Shown: piece after piece, positions 54,172 to 62,817 of the stretch
Layout: each line of letters begins with the position of its first letter
Position numbering within the stretch: position 1 is the first letter of the stretch
Source: Pseudomonas lalkuanensis
GTDB taxonomy: Bacteria; Pseudomonadota; Gammaproteobacteria; Pseudomonadales; Pseudomonadaceae
Assembly: GCF_008807375.1 (NCBI RefSeq)
Contig: NZ_CP043311.1
Location: forward strand, 2,522,001-2,586,000
Direction of reading: 5' to 3'
Length of the DNA: 64,000 bases
Position numbers and translations under genes: made by a program
The notes under the pieces: generated by a model
The model's database searches: none
What the model saw: the letters and a program-made list of their open reading frames with translations, nothing else
What the model was told of the DNA's origin: nothing

Positions 54172-55511
54172 TGCGCGGTGAGTCCTACGGCGGCACGGCC
54201 GATCGGGTAGTAGGCCAGGCCTTCGCGGGCCAGGTGCGCGGGTTCGAAGATGTTGCGACCATCGAAGACCACCTTGTCGCCCAGTCGCTGGTGGATCAGG
54301 CCGAAGTCGGCAACGCGGAAGTTCAGCCACTCGGTGAGGATCACCAGGGCGTGGGCGTCGTCCAGGGCTTCTTCCTTGGAGTCGACCAGGCGCAGGTCGG
54401 GGTGGTCGCCATAGAGGCGCCGGGCTTCCGGCATGGCCTCGGGGTCGAAGGCGCGGACGCGCGCGCCGGCCGCCCATAGCGCGTCCAGCAGGACCCGGCT
54501 CGGCGCCTCGCGCATGTCGTCGGTATTGGGTTTGAAGGACAGGCCCCAGAGGGCGAAGGTCTTGCCGCTGAGGTCGCCGTCGTAGTGGCGGTGGATGTTC
54601 TCGAACACCTTGTGCTTCTGCCGGCGATTGACCGATTCCACGGCCTCCAGCAGTTGCGGGTGGTAGCCCACTTCGGCGGCGGTGCGTTGCAGCGCCTGGA
54701 TGTCCTTCGGGAAGCAGGACCCGCCGTAGCCGCAGCCGGCGTAGATGAAGTCGTAGCCGATTCGCGAATCGGAGCCGATGCCCTTGCGCACCATTTCGAT
54801 GTCGGCGCCCAGGCGTTCGGCGAGGTTGGCCATCTCATTGATGAAGGAAATCTTGGTGGCAAGCATGCTGTTGGCCGCGTACTTGGTCAGCTCGGCGCTG
54901 CGGCTGTCCATGACGATCAGCTTTTCATGGTTGCGACTGAAGGGTTTGTAAAGCTCGCGGAACAGGTCGATGTCCTGTGCGCCGTCAACGCCGATAATGA
55001 TGCGCTCGGGACGCATGCAGTCCTCCACCGCCGAGCCTTCCTTGAGAAACTCGGGATTGGACACGACCTGCATGTCAAACCCATGACCGCGCCGTGTCAG
55101 GGCTTCGTGCAGGTGAGCCTTCAGGCGCTGCGCGGTGCCTACCGGGGAGGTGGATTTGTTGATCACCACCTTGGCCTCGGTGGCGTGCGTGGCGATGGCT
55201 TCGGCGACGGAGAAGACATGCCGCAGGTCGGCGCTGCCATCTTCGTCCGGCGGCGTGCCGACGGCGATGAAGATGACCTTGGCAAAGGCCACGCCCTCAG
55301 CGGCGCTTGTGGTGAAGGTCAGGCGACCGGCGGCGAGGTTGCCCCGCAGGAGGGCTTCCAGGCCAGGCTCGTAGATCGGTGACAGGCCCTGCCTGAGCTG
55401 GGCGATTCGGCGCTCGTCGATATCGACGCAACACAGGGTATGGCCTACTTCTGCCAGGCAGGCTGCCTGGGTCAGACCGACATAGCCGGTTCCGAATATG
55501 GTGATGTTCAT
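54168..55511 (-). CDS. ugd: UDP-glucose 6-dehydrogenase
   Basis: A 447-residue enzyme. It has the NAD-binding IFGTGYVGLTQAACL at the start, SNPEFLKEGSAVEDC, and the catalytic cysteine region YAGCGYGGSCFPKD near residue 260; TDDMREAPS lies in the UDP-binding domain. It oxidises UDP-glucose to UDP-glucuronate. It is first in the operon ugd, epimerase, DedA, GT2, ArnT-like. The 191-base upstream gap carries TTTTCACA on its strand but not the full direct-repeat motif found near eptA. Confidence 0.93.
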   Translation of the reverse strand: MNITIFGTGYVGLTQAACLAEVGHTLCCVDIDERRIAQLRQGLSPIYEPGLEALLRGNLAAGRLTFTTSAAEGVAFAKVIFIAVGTPPDEDGSADLRHVFSVAEAIATHATEAKVVINKSTSPVGTAQRLKAHLHEALTRRGHGFDMQVVSNPEFLKEGSAVEDCMRPERIIIGVDGAQDIDLFRELYKPFSRNHEKLIVMDSRSAELTKYAANSMLATKISFINEMANLAERLGADIEMVRKGIGSDSRIGYDFIYAGCGYGGSCFPKDIQALQRTAAEVGYHPQLLEAVESVNRRQKHKVFENIHRHYDGDLSGKTFALWGLSFKPNTDDMREAPSRVLLDALWAAGARVRAFDPEAMPEARRLYGDHPDLRLVDSKEEALDDAHALVILTEWLNFRVADFGLIHQRLGDKVVFDGRNIFEPAHLAREGLAYYPIGRAAVGLTAQ

Positions 55512-55624
55512 TCAGCGCCTGTTTGTTGTTATCTCTGCCCGTCTGGCGACCTTTTGGTGCGCCGGTCCCGGCCCCTCCCGGCCGACCCGGCGAGCGGGCG
55601 TTGGGAACAACCTAACAGGGAAAA

Positions 55625-55632
55625 TGTGAAAA
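55625..55632 (-). promoter_or_regulatory. TTTTCACA half-site upstream of ugd
   Basis: TTTTCACA on the minus strand, 113 bases from the ugd start. It matches only the first half of the motif seen at 48167, 57416 and 59175, and the spacing differs, so regulation by the same protein is uncertain. Confidence 0.25.
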
Positions 55633-55702
55633 TTGTGTGCTGATGTTTCAGTCTGTTGAGTTTTCTCGCGCTTTTATGTAGCGCGCCTAGCGGGCGCCGG
55701 CT

Positions 55703-56647
55703 TCAGGGGCGATCGTCCTGTCTCGCCAGTGCCAGCACCCGGTTACGGCCCTGCTCGGCGACCAGATAACGGCCCGGAGCAGTCTCGACTATGGTCTGCG
55801 GCGAGCGCAGGTGGGACAGCACGACATTCAGGCCGCCCTGGCCGTCCAGCAGCAGGACGCGCGCCATGTGGGTGGCATCTTCGGTGATCCACAGGCCTTC
55901 GCGGTTGCAAAGCAGGAATCCGGGTTCACGCAGGCCGTCGAGGACCACGGGGTCGCGCCCATCGGCGCGAAGCTGGCGAACCTGGCCAAAGTGCTTCTCG
56001 GTGTAGAACAGCCGGCCATCGGGGCAGGAGGCGATCGCCTCGGCCTCGTCCAGCCCGCTGCGCAGGGTGGTCACGCTGTCGGTTTCCGGGTCGTAGCGCA
56101 GCAGCCGGCCGTTCTTGTGGAGGTCCTCGATGGCATAGAGGTAGTGGCCGTCGGTCGCCAGGCCTTCGACGCTGTCGCCGCTGAACAGCTGCCGGGTGCC
56201 CTGGTCGTTCAGCCACAGCACCGGATGTTCGCCCTGTTCCTGGCTGAAGGCGACGCCGCCGCGATAGCGCACCATGCCGTCGGGCTTGGACAGGCCCGTT
56301 TCCACCACGCTGCGCTGGTCGCCCGGCCCGGTGCGGAGAATCCGCCCCCTGCCATCCTGAATCTCCTGGCTGAGGTACAGGCCGCCCCGGCCGTCGGGTA
56401 GCAGCGCGCTGACCCGTTCGATGGCATCCAGTTGCACCTTGTAGCGCCAGCCCTGTGCGGCGGTGGCCGGGTAGAGGTGGTGCCAGGCGGGTATTCCGGC
56501 ACCCACCAGCAGGAGCAGGGCGGCACCCGCCAACAACCAGCGTGCGGCGCGCCGGTCGAGCAGCAGCATCAGCAGTTGTGTCCCGGAGCGCGGCCGTTTG
56601 CGGATGGGGGAGCGGCGGTAGGGTATCGAGGCGGAATCTGCAGACAT
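55703..56647 (-). CDS. Membrane-anchored beta-propeller protein of unknown function
   Basis: A 314-residue protein. A basic N-terminus precedes one membrane segment (about 35-52; WLLAGAALLLLVGAGIPAW). The periplasmic part has about six propeller blades (VSALLPDGRGGLYLSQEI, SVEGLATDGHYLYAIE, EAEAIASCPDGRLFYTE), like NHL/SMP-30 propellers. I do not recognise a specific family. It follows the methyltransferase by 15 bases and so shares its promoter and the ColR-type box. Confidence 0.75.
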   Translation of the reverse strand: MSADSASIPYRRSPIRKRPRSGTQLLMLLLDRRAARWLLAGAALLLLVGAGIPAWHHLYPATAAQGWRYKVQLDAIERVSALLPDGRGGLYLSQEIQDGRGRILRTGPGDQRSVVETGLSKPDGMVRYRGGVAFSQEQGEHPVLWLNDQGTRQLFSGDSVEGLATDGHYLYAIEDLHKNGRLLRYDPETDSVTTLRSGLDEAEAIASCPDGRLFYTEKHFGQVRQLRADGRDPVVLDGLREPGFLLCNREGLWITEDATHMARVLLLDGQGGLNVVLSHLRSPQTIVETAPGRYLVAEQGRNRVLALARQDDRP

Positions 56648-56662
56648 GAAACGCTCCTTCGC

Positions 56663-57358
56663 TCAGGACGCCTTGCGCAGGACGTAAACCCGCCACATGG
56701 CGAAACCCGGCAACAGGTCCAGATGGGAAAGGATGTCGAAGCCGACGCTATGGAACTCGCTTTCGATCTCTGCGCGCGGCACTACGAAGCGGCCAGGCCG
56801 GCGCCCGCCGAGGCCATCGGTGTTGCGTCGCCGCTCCATGCGCTTGCGCCTCCAGGCCTGGTAATTGCCGTCCACCCAGAGGGAGACGATCAGGGTGTCG
56901 CGGGTGACCCGGTGGAACTCCCGCAGCACTTCCATACGCCGGTCAGCGCCGTCCAGCCGGTGCAGGAAACGCATGCAGAAGATGGCGTCCACGGCGTTCT
57001 CGCCGAGGTCGATGGCAAAAGCCGGGGTGTGCAGTGCACAGATGCGCTCGGCAATCTCCACGCGCCGGCTTGAGTGGGGGCGGGCGAGCGGAGGCGCAGG
57101 CTCATCGGCGGCCAGCACGAGGCGATTGGGGTGACGGGTCAGGGTCGGCCAGAAGCGGCCGCTGCCGCAGGGCAGGTCGAGCACCAGGTTCGGCTCGCCG
57201 GCGATGCGCATGGCTTGCCGTGCCATGAAGTCCTCGCGCCAGTCGGCCAGGCGCCGGGCCAGGTGCTCGCGACGCGACGGCGACGGAAGTTCGGCGTACG
57301 CGCGGTCGTGGTCGCCAGAGCTGTCCAGCTCGAAAGGCTTCGGCCGTGGTTGTGGCAT
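56663..57358 (-). CDS. Class I SAM-dependent methyltransferase
   Basis: A 231-residue protein with SAM motif I VLDLPCGSGRFWPTL (about 59-73), acidic loop LAADEPAPP, and DAIFCMRFLHRL in the position of motif II/III. It has no membrane segment. The acceptor is unknown. It begins an operon with the anchored propeller and has a ColR-type box 57 bases upstream, so the methylation may concern the envelope. Confidence 0.78.
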   Translation of the reverse strand: MPQPRPKPFELDSSGDHDRAYAELPSPSRREHLARRLADWREDFMARQAMRIAGEPNLVLDLPCGSGRFWPTLTRHPNRLVLAADEPAPPLARPHSSRRVEIAERICALHTPAFAIDLGENAVDAIFCMRFLHRLDGADRRMEVLREFHRVTRDTLIVSLWVDGNYQAWRRKRMERRRNTDGLGGRRPGRFVVPRAEIESEFHSVGFDILSHLDLLPGFAMWRVYVLRKAS

Positions 57359-57415
57359 GTATGCACCGGTCCGTGTAGGAATCTGTTCAATCTAGAGGGC
57401 GGGCTGTTGTGGCGA

Positions 57416-57436
57416 GGTCAAAAGCCCGTGAAAAAA
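57416..57436 (-). promoter_or_regulatory. Candidate ColR-type box before the methyltransferase
   Basis: On the minus strand: TTTTTTCAC, five bases, TTTGACC. The two halves match the eptA element at every position outside the spacer except one. It ends 57 bases before the methyltransferase ATG, between that gene and the end of eptA. A TAGATT -10-like hexamer follows 21 bases later. Confidence 0.6.
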
Positions 57437-57470
57437 ATGTCATGGCGCCACCAATCGACGACCAGGGCCG

Positions 57471-59114
57471 TCAGGCACCGGTCACGGTTGCGCGCCCGGC
57501 GCGGCAGGGGGCGAACAGGTCCAGGCCTTCCTTGTATTCCCCGGTCTGCACCTGTAGCAGGCCGAGCATGGAATGGAAGAGGTTGTCCTGGCTCAGCGGC
57601 TTGTCCCGTTCTTTGCCCAGGCAGGAAGTGTCGAGGGCGAAATCCTTGCGATAGCCGTCGGAGAACCAGGTGAGCAGGGGCACGTGCTTCTGCTGGTCGG
57701 GGGCCAGCAGGTAGGGCGTGCCATGCAGGAAGAGGTTGTATTCGCCGAGGGATTCGCCGTGGTCGGCGATGTAGAGCATGGCGGTGTCGACCTTGTCCTG
57801 ATTCTTGCGCAGCAGGTTGATCAGGTTCGACAGCACATAGTCGGTGTAGACCAGGGTGTTGTCATAGGCATTGACGATGCTTTGCTCGCTGCACTGGTTG
57901 AGCGCATTGCTGGTGCACACCGGGGTGAATTTCTCGAAACGCTTGGGATAGCGTTTTGCGTAATCCGGGCCGTGACTGCCCATCTGGTGCAGGACCAGCA
58001 CGGAGTCGTCCTTGAGCTGGTCGATGTAGGTCTGCAAGCCGTTCAGCAGGATTTCATCGTGACACTCGCCGCCGGTGCAGAAGGTCGCGTCTTTCCGATG
58101 GCTGAGGTTGTCCTGGGTGATTCGGTCGCAGGTGCCCTTGCAGCCGGACTGGTTGTCGAGCCAGGTCACTGCAATCCCGGCGTGCTTGAGCACATCCAGC
58201 AGGCCTTCCTGGCTGCGGGCGCGGGCTGCGTCGTAGTCGTGGCGGCCCATGTTGGAAAACATGCAGGGTACCGAGACCGCGGTTTCGGTGCCGCAGGAGC
58301 GCACATTGCTGAATGCGGTGACGCCCGGCTGGCCTTTGAGCAGTGGTGTGGTGTCGCGACCGTAGCCGAGGATGCCGAAGTTGTCCGCCCGCGCGCTTTC
58401 GCCGATCACCAGGACGGTCAGCGACTTGCGCTGGTGGGTCTGCCAGGCCGGCGCCTTGCGTGCGTCGGTGCCGATCTGTTGCAGCGGCTCGCCGGCCACT
58501 GCCAGCTGCTCCTTCAGGTAGCCGAAGGAGGCATTCAGGTAGTTGCTGGGCACCACCAGCAGACGCAGCTCGTGGTGGTTGCGCAGCAGCGACGCCAGGC
58601 CCTGGTAGTTGGCCAGCGCCACGGCGCCCAGCACGGCCACCGAGGCCACGGCCAGGACCAGCTTGCCGAGCAGTTCGCGACGCAGCGGCTGGTGGCGCAC
58701 CGGCAGTTTCCACAGCAGCCAGCTTGGCAGTACACCGAGGACCAGGATGAACAGCGCGAGCTTGAACGAGAGCAGATCGCGCACTTCGTTGACGTCGGTT
58801 TCCACGACGTTGCGCAGCATGTTGGCGTCGATGAGCACGCCGTACTGGCTCATGAAGTAGGCGACGCCGGAGCTTGCGAGGAACAGGAAGATGAGGACCG
58901 GCTTGAACACCCAGCGGAACGACACCAGCGCCAATGCCAGGTTGAACACGGCCAGCACCATGACGCCGAACGCCGCGCCCATGCCCAGGCCGCCGGCATC
59001 CGCCGGGATGATGGAGAAGAGGTGCTGCCAGAGCGGAAGGTTGTAGATCGAGAGAAGCAGGAAGCTGGCCAGGAAGGCCAGAGCTTCGGGGCGTACCGAG
59101 ATGCTTTTGAACAT
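57471..59114 (-). CDS. eptA: Lipid A phosphoethanolamine transferase EptA
   Basis: A 547-residue enzyme with five N-terminal membrane helices (to about residue 175) and a periplasmic alkaline-phosphatase-fold domain. Zinc and catalytic residues are visible: Glu in VIGESARADNFG, nucleophile Thr in SCGTETAVSVPCMFS, and Asp-His in YIADHGESLGE. Cysteine pairs (SGCKGTCD, FCTGGECHD) match the family disulfides. It transfers phosphoethanolamine from phosphatidylethanolamine to lipid A, lowering cationic peptide binding. GAGCGGA precedes the ATG. A ColR-type box lies 60 bases upstream. Confidence 0.93.
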   Translation of the reverse strand: MFKSISVRPEALAFLASFLLLSIYNLPLWQHLFSIIPADAGGLGMGAAFGVMVLAVFNLALALVSFRWVFKPVLIFLFLASSGVAYFMSQYGVLIDANMLRNVVETDVNEVRDLLSFKLALFILVLGVLPSWLLWKLPVRHQPLRRELLGKLVLAVASVAVLGAVALANYQGLASLLRNHHELRLLVVPSNYLNASFGYLKEQLAVAGEPLQQIGTDARKAPAWQTHQRKSLTVLVIGESARADNFGILGYGRDTTPLLKGQPGVTAFSNVRSCGTETAVSVPCMFSNMGRHDYDAARARSQEGLLDVLKHAGIAVTWLDNQSGCKGTCDRITQDNLSHRKDATFCTGGECHDEILLNGLQTYIDQLKDDSVLVLHQMGSHGPDYAKRYPKRFEKFTPVCTSNALNQCSEQSIVNAYDNTLVYTDYVLSNLINLLRKNQDKVDTAMLYIADHGESLGEYNLFLHGTPYLLAPDQQKHVPLLTWFSDGYRKDFALDTSCLGKERDKPLSQDNLFHSMLGLLQVQTGEYKEGLDLFAPCRAGRATVTGA

Positions 59115-59174
59115 GATCCGCTCGCTGTGACGACGTATCCCTCATGGATACGGCGCCAAGTCTGGAAACGGCAG

Positions 59175-59195
59175 GGTCAAACTTTTGTGAAGAAA
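59175..59195 (-). promoter_or_regulatory. Candidate ColR-type box before eptA
   Basis: On the minus strand: TTTCTTCAC, five bases, TTTGACC. Its 3' end is 60 bases from the eptA ATG. It is related to 48167-48187 and 57416-57436 by sequence and position. Confidence 0.6.
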
Positions 59196-59285
59196 ACCTA
59201 TGGAAAATGTAGGAGTTGTGAAGGGGATGTTGGGGCCAGGCGCATGTGCCTTCGCAGGTGGCTTCCGGGCGCGGTGGCGTGAGGT

Positions 59286-59325
59286 TGTGGGAGCGAATTC
59301 ATTCGCGAATGAACTCGCTCCCACA
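59286..59325. repeat. REP-like element, complete palindrome
   Basis: TGTGGGAGCGAATTCATTCG, then CGAATGAACTCGCTCCCACA: a near-perfect inverted repeat between eptA and mqo. Confidence 0.85.
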
Positions 59326-59361
59326 GAGATATGGGCAGGACTGCGCTGGGGGTGAGGGCGT

Positions 59362-60939
59362 TTACTGCGCAGCCACCTCGGGCAGCACTGGAACGTGTTC
59401 CAGCTGCAGGCGCTCGCTGCTCCAGGCGCGGACCTGGTTGGTCAGCTCCAGGTCGTTGTTCAGCTTGCGGCCGTAGGAGGGGATGATCTCCTTCAGGCGG
59501 GCCTGCCATTCCGGTGTCTGGATCTTGTCCTTGAAGGTCTTCTCCAGCACGGTGAGCATGATCGGCGCGGCGGTGGAAGCGCCCGGCGATGCGCCCAGCA
59601 GGGCGGCGATGCTGCCGTCGGCGGAGCTGACGACTTCGGTGCCGAACTGCAGAATGCCGCCTTTCTCGGCGTCCTTCTTGATCACCTGAACGCGCTGGCC
59701 GGCGGTCAGCAGTTCCCAGTCCTCGTCCCTGGCATCCGGGAAGTATTCGCGCAGCTCGTGCATGCGGTCGGCCTGGCTCAGCATCAGTTGGCCCATGAGG
59801 TAGGTGCTGAGCGGGATGTTATCCAGGCCGGCGTTGGTCATCGGGCCGATGTTGTCGGTAGTCAGGGCGCCGAACATGTCCAGCAGCGAGCCGTTCTTCA
59901 GGAACTTGGTGGAGAAGGTGGCGAAGGGGCCGAACAGCAGCACCTTCTGGCCATCGATCACGCGGGTGTCCAGGTGCGGCACCGACATGGGCGGCGAGCC
60001 CACGGAGGCCTTGCCATAGAGCTTGGCCTGGTGCTGGGCCACCACCTCCGGGTTGCGGGTCATCAGGAACTGGCCGCCCACCGGGAATCCGGCATAGCCT
60101 TCGGCCTCCGGAATGCCGGATTTCTGCAGTAGCTTCAGGGCGCCACCGCCGGCGCCGATGAAGACGAACCTGGCCTTGACGCTGGTTACCGCCTCGTTGT
60201 CGCCGAGGTCGGCGACTACCACGGTCCAGGTGCCGTCGTCGTTGCGCTTGATGTCGCGCACTTCGTGCTTGAGGTTCAGCGAGACCTTGTCGCTCCTGGT
60301 CAGGGAGCCGATGAGCTGGCGGGTGATCTCGCCGAAGTTGACGTCGGTGCCGATGGCCATGCGGGTGGCGGCGACCTTCTGCTCGGCCGGGCGGCCTTCC
60401 ATCACCAGCGGAACCCACTTGCTGATCTGTTCGTGATCCTCGGAGTACTCCATGCCGCGGAACAGCGAGCTGTGCTGCAGGGCGGCGTGACGCTTCTTGA
60501 GGAAGGCGATGTTGTCATCGCCCCAGACGAAGCTCATGTGCGGTACGCCGTTGATGAAGGACTTCGGGTTGCTCAGCACATTGCGCTCGACCTGATAGGC
60601 CCAGAACTGCTTTGAGATCTCGAAGGATTCGTTGATCGCCACCGCCTTGCTGATGTCGATGCCGCCGTCGGCGGTTTCCGGGGTGTAGTTCAGTTCGCAG
60701 TAGGCGGAGTGGCCGGTGCCGGCGTTGTTCCAGGGGTTGGAGCTTTCTGCAGCGACCTGGTCCAGGCGTTCGTAGATGTCGATGGTCCAGTCCGGCTCCA
60801 GCTCGTGGAGGTAGGTGCCGAGGCTGGCACTCATGATGCCGGCGCCGATCAGCAGCACGTCGACGGTCTTCTCCGGTTCCGGTTGCTTGGCGCAACCGAG
60901 CATCGCAAGGCACAGGAGTCCTGTGAGGACTTTTTTCAT
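59362..60939 (-). CDS. mqo: Malate:quinone oxidoreductase with lipoprotein signal
   Basis: A 525-residue FAD enzyme. The FAD motif is [19 protein letters not shown], with [30 protein letters not shown] and [16 protein letters not shown] typical of Mqo. It oxidises malate to oxaloacetate and reduces quinone. Unlike standard Mqo, it begins [19 protein letters not shown], a clear lipoprotein signal with lipobox AMLGC, so it may be lipid-anchored outside the cytoplasmic membrane. A longer open frame upstream has no conserved sequence. Confidence 0.88.
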   Translation of the reverse strand: MKKVLTGLLCLAMLGCAKQPEPEKTVDVLLIGAGIMSASLGTYLHELEPDWTIDIYERLDQVAAESSNPWNNAGTGHSAYCELNYTPETADGGIDISKAVAINESFEISKQFWAYQVERNVLSNPKSFINGVPHMSFVWGDDNIAFLKKRHAALQHSSLFRGMEYSEDHEQISKWVPLVMEGRPAEQKVAATRMAIGTDVNFGEITRQLIGSLTRSDKVSLNLKHEVRDIKRNDDGTWTVVVADLGDNEAVTSVKARFVFIGAGGGALKLLQKSGIPEAEGYAGFPVGGQFLMTRNPEVVAQHQAKLYGKASVGSPPMSVPHLDTRVIDGQKVLLFGPFATFSTKFLKNGSLLDMFGALTTDNIGPMTNAGLDNIPLSTYLMGQLMLSQADRMHELREYFPDARDEDWELLTAGQRVQVIKKDAEKGGILQFGTEVVSSADGSIAALLGASPGASTAAPIMLTVLEKTFKDKIQTPEWQARLKEIIPSYGRKLNNDLELTNQVRAWSSERLQLEHVPVLPEVAAQ

Positions 60940-61245
60940 GGGGAGGTTCCCTTTGCTTTTCTCGAAAAGGGCGGTGCGTAGGCAAAGGACGTGCCGGAAT
61001 CGGGAAAACGCCGTGAAACGATTCACTCCACGGCTTTCAGGGACTCCAGGAAGGCGAAGGGTGGCGGGAATCCGCCCGGACCGACTGATATTGGGTCTCG
61101 AGAAGGGCGGAAACCCGCCAGTGGCGGCGCCTGATGCGGAAACGGCAGACCCGGCCCTGGCGGACCATGCATTCGGTGTGGCCCACCTCGCCGCCACCCA
61201 GGGTGCCAATGAGGGCAAGGTCCAGTTCGCAGACTTCCGGGTGGG
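60940..61245. other. 306-base intergenic region without a supported gene
   Basis: Between mqo and the MscS-type gene. Small GC stems (GGCGGGAATCCGCC at 61063-61076) are present. Open frames on both strands are extensions of neighbours or shadows with no start signals or family match. Confidence 0.5.
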
Positions 61246-62673
61246 CTACTGCCTTTTCTGCAGCCAGCTGAGGAAGCCGCCTTTCTTGATTGCCTGGGGC
61301 TTCTGCAGGAGCAGGTTGCGGCTGGCCTGCTCGCGGAAGGTGCGCAGTCGGGTGATGGCGGCGCGGACTTCGACGCGCGCGTCCAGGCAGGTGCGGATGG
61401 CGTCCCGTTCAATGCGGTAGAGGACGCAGGAGGAGAGGGCGGTGAACCGCGCCTGGGACGGCGCGTCGTTGGCGATACCTTCCTCACCGAGGATTTCCCC
61501 CGGCCCCATGCGTCCGGCTTCGAGCATGCCGATGCCGTCGGGTACCGATGCCGAGACGACGCCGGTGCCTATCACCAGCAGGCCATCGGCGACTTCGCCC
61601 AGTTCCAGCACCACCTGGCCCGCAGAGAACGCCAGGGGTGCCATGACCTGGCTGAGTGCGTCTTTCTCTTCGCTGCTCAGGGCGCGGAAGATCTTCACGT
61701 CTTCCAGCAGCAGGCGTGGTCGCGACCAGGGCTGCGGTGCGGCCTCGCTGCTGAAGGCGATACCGGCGGCTTCCAGGTGCCGGTGCGCCAGGTCGTACAT
61801 CAGGTTGCGCACTTCCGTCTTGTTCTGGCCGGTGCGGATGAAGCCACTGGCCTCGTACTCCATGGACTCCAGGTCCGACTCCTTGATCGCGACCTTGGGC
61901 TTGGGATCGGCCAGCAGGGCGCTGATGCCCTGCACCGTCTTCTCCAGCGCATCCAGCACCCGGCGCGGGCGCACCTGGGTGGATACCCGGAGGCTGATGG
62001 AGACGTTGGTCAGCTCGTAGGGGCGGCTGAAGTTGTGCACCTTGGTCTTGGCCGCCACCGAATTGGGGATCACCACGGTGCTGCCCTTGTTGGTGAGCAG
62101 GTGGGTGGCGCGCCAGTCGATTTCCACCACCTTGCCTTCGGTGCCATCGATGGAGATCCAGTCATCCAGCTGGTAGGGCTTGGTGGTGTTGAGGACGATG
62201 CCGGAGAACACGTCGCTCAGGGTGCTTTGCAGGGCGAGGCCGATGACGATGGCCATGACCCCGGAAGTGGCCAGCAAACCCTTCACCGGCAGCTGCATCA
62301 CGTAGGCCGCCGCAGCCACTATCGCCACCAGGAAGATCAGCGCCCCCATCACGTCCTGCAGCAGCCGGCCGGCATGGCCGATGCGGGGCATCAGCAGGCC
62401 CAGCACCACGGTGGCGGTGCGGGCACCGTACAGCCACCAGCCGATTTCCATCGCGGTGGCCACCAGATTGAGCGTGGGCTCCGGCCATGGCGGCGGCTGC
62501 AGGGGGCTCATGCCCGCATCGATGATCACGGCACTGAAGAGCACGAACAGCGCCAGACGGCAGAGCACCTTCAAGGTCCGCTGCTCGGCCGGAATGACGC
62601 GCCAGACCGTGAGGTCGAGCAGGATCAGGAGTGCGCCGAACACCAGGGGGTGGTTCTGAATGAATGCGAGCAT
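61246..62673 (-). CDS. MscS-family channel with cyclic-nucleotide-binding domain
   Basis: A 475-residue membrane protein. About four helices lead to the MscS pore region (LLATSGVMAIVIGLALQSTLSDVFSG broken at the conserved Gly/Ala pattern, then NTTKPYQLDDWISI). The C-terminal third is a cyclic-nucleotide-binding domain (about 320-435; FSAGQVVLELGEVADGLLVIG; GEILGEEGI). Such bacterial CNG-type MscS proteins are thought to be gated by cAMP or a related ligand more than by tension. It is transcribed alone. Confidence 0.85.
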   Translation of the reverse strand: MLAFIQNHPLVFGALLILLDLTVWRVIPAEQRTLKVLCRLALFVLFSAVIIDAGMSPLQPPPWPEPTLNLVATAMEIGWWLYGARTATVVLGLLMPRIGHAGRLLQDVMGALIFLVAIVAAAAYVMQLPVKGLLATSGVMAIVIGLALQSTLSDVFSGIVLNTTKPYQLDDWISIDGTEGKVVEIDWRATHLLTNKGSTVVIPNSVAAKTKVHNFSRPYELTNVSISLRVSTQVRPRRVLDALEKTVQGISALLADPKPKVAIKESDLESMEYEASGFIRTGQNKTEVRNLMYDLAHRHLEAAGIAFSSEAAPQPWSRPRLLLEDVKIFRALSSEEKDALSQVMAPLAFSAGQVVLELGEVADGLLVIGTGVVSASVPDGIGMLEAGRMGPGEILGEEGIANDAPSQARFTALSSCVLYRIERDAIRTCLDARVEVRAAITRLRTFREQASRNLLLQKPQAIKKGGFLSWLQKRQ

Positions 62674-62817
62674 GAATTCCTTTCCGCGAGTGAGCCTGTG
62701 TCACGGTAGCAGAGCGCCGGGGCGCCTGAAACGGGGCCGTCCGCCGGTTGGCTGGCGACATCCACCCTGGCGCGAGGTCTGATTCATTGCAGGGACGGGC
62801 CTGCAGGGGAGGGTCGA

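Noticed and set aside
61023..61487. Arg/Pro/Ser-rich 154-codon frame beside the MscS gene
   Set aside because: It overlaps the 3' end of the channel gene in another frame, and its composition is typical of shadow frames.
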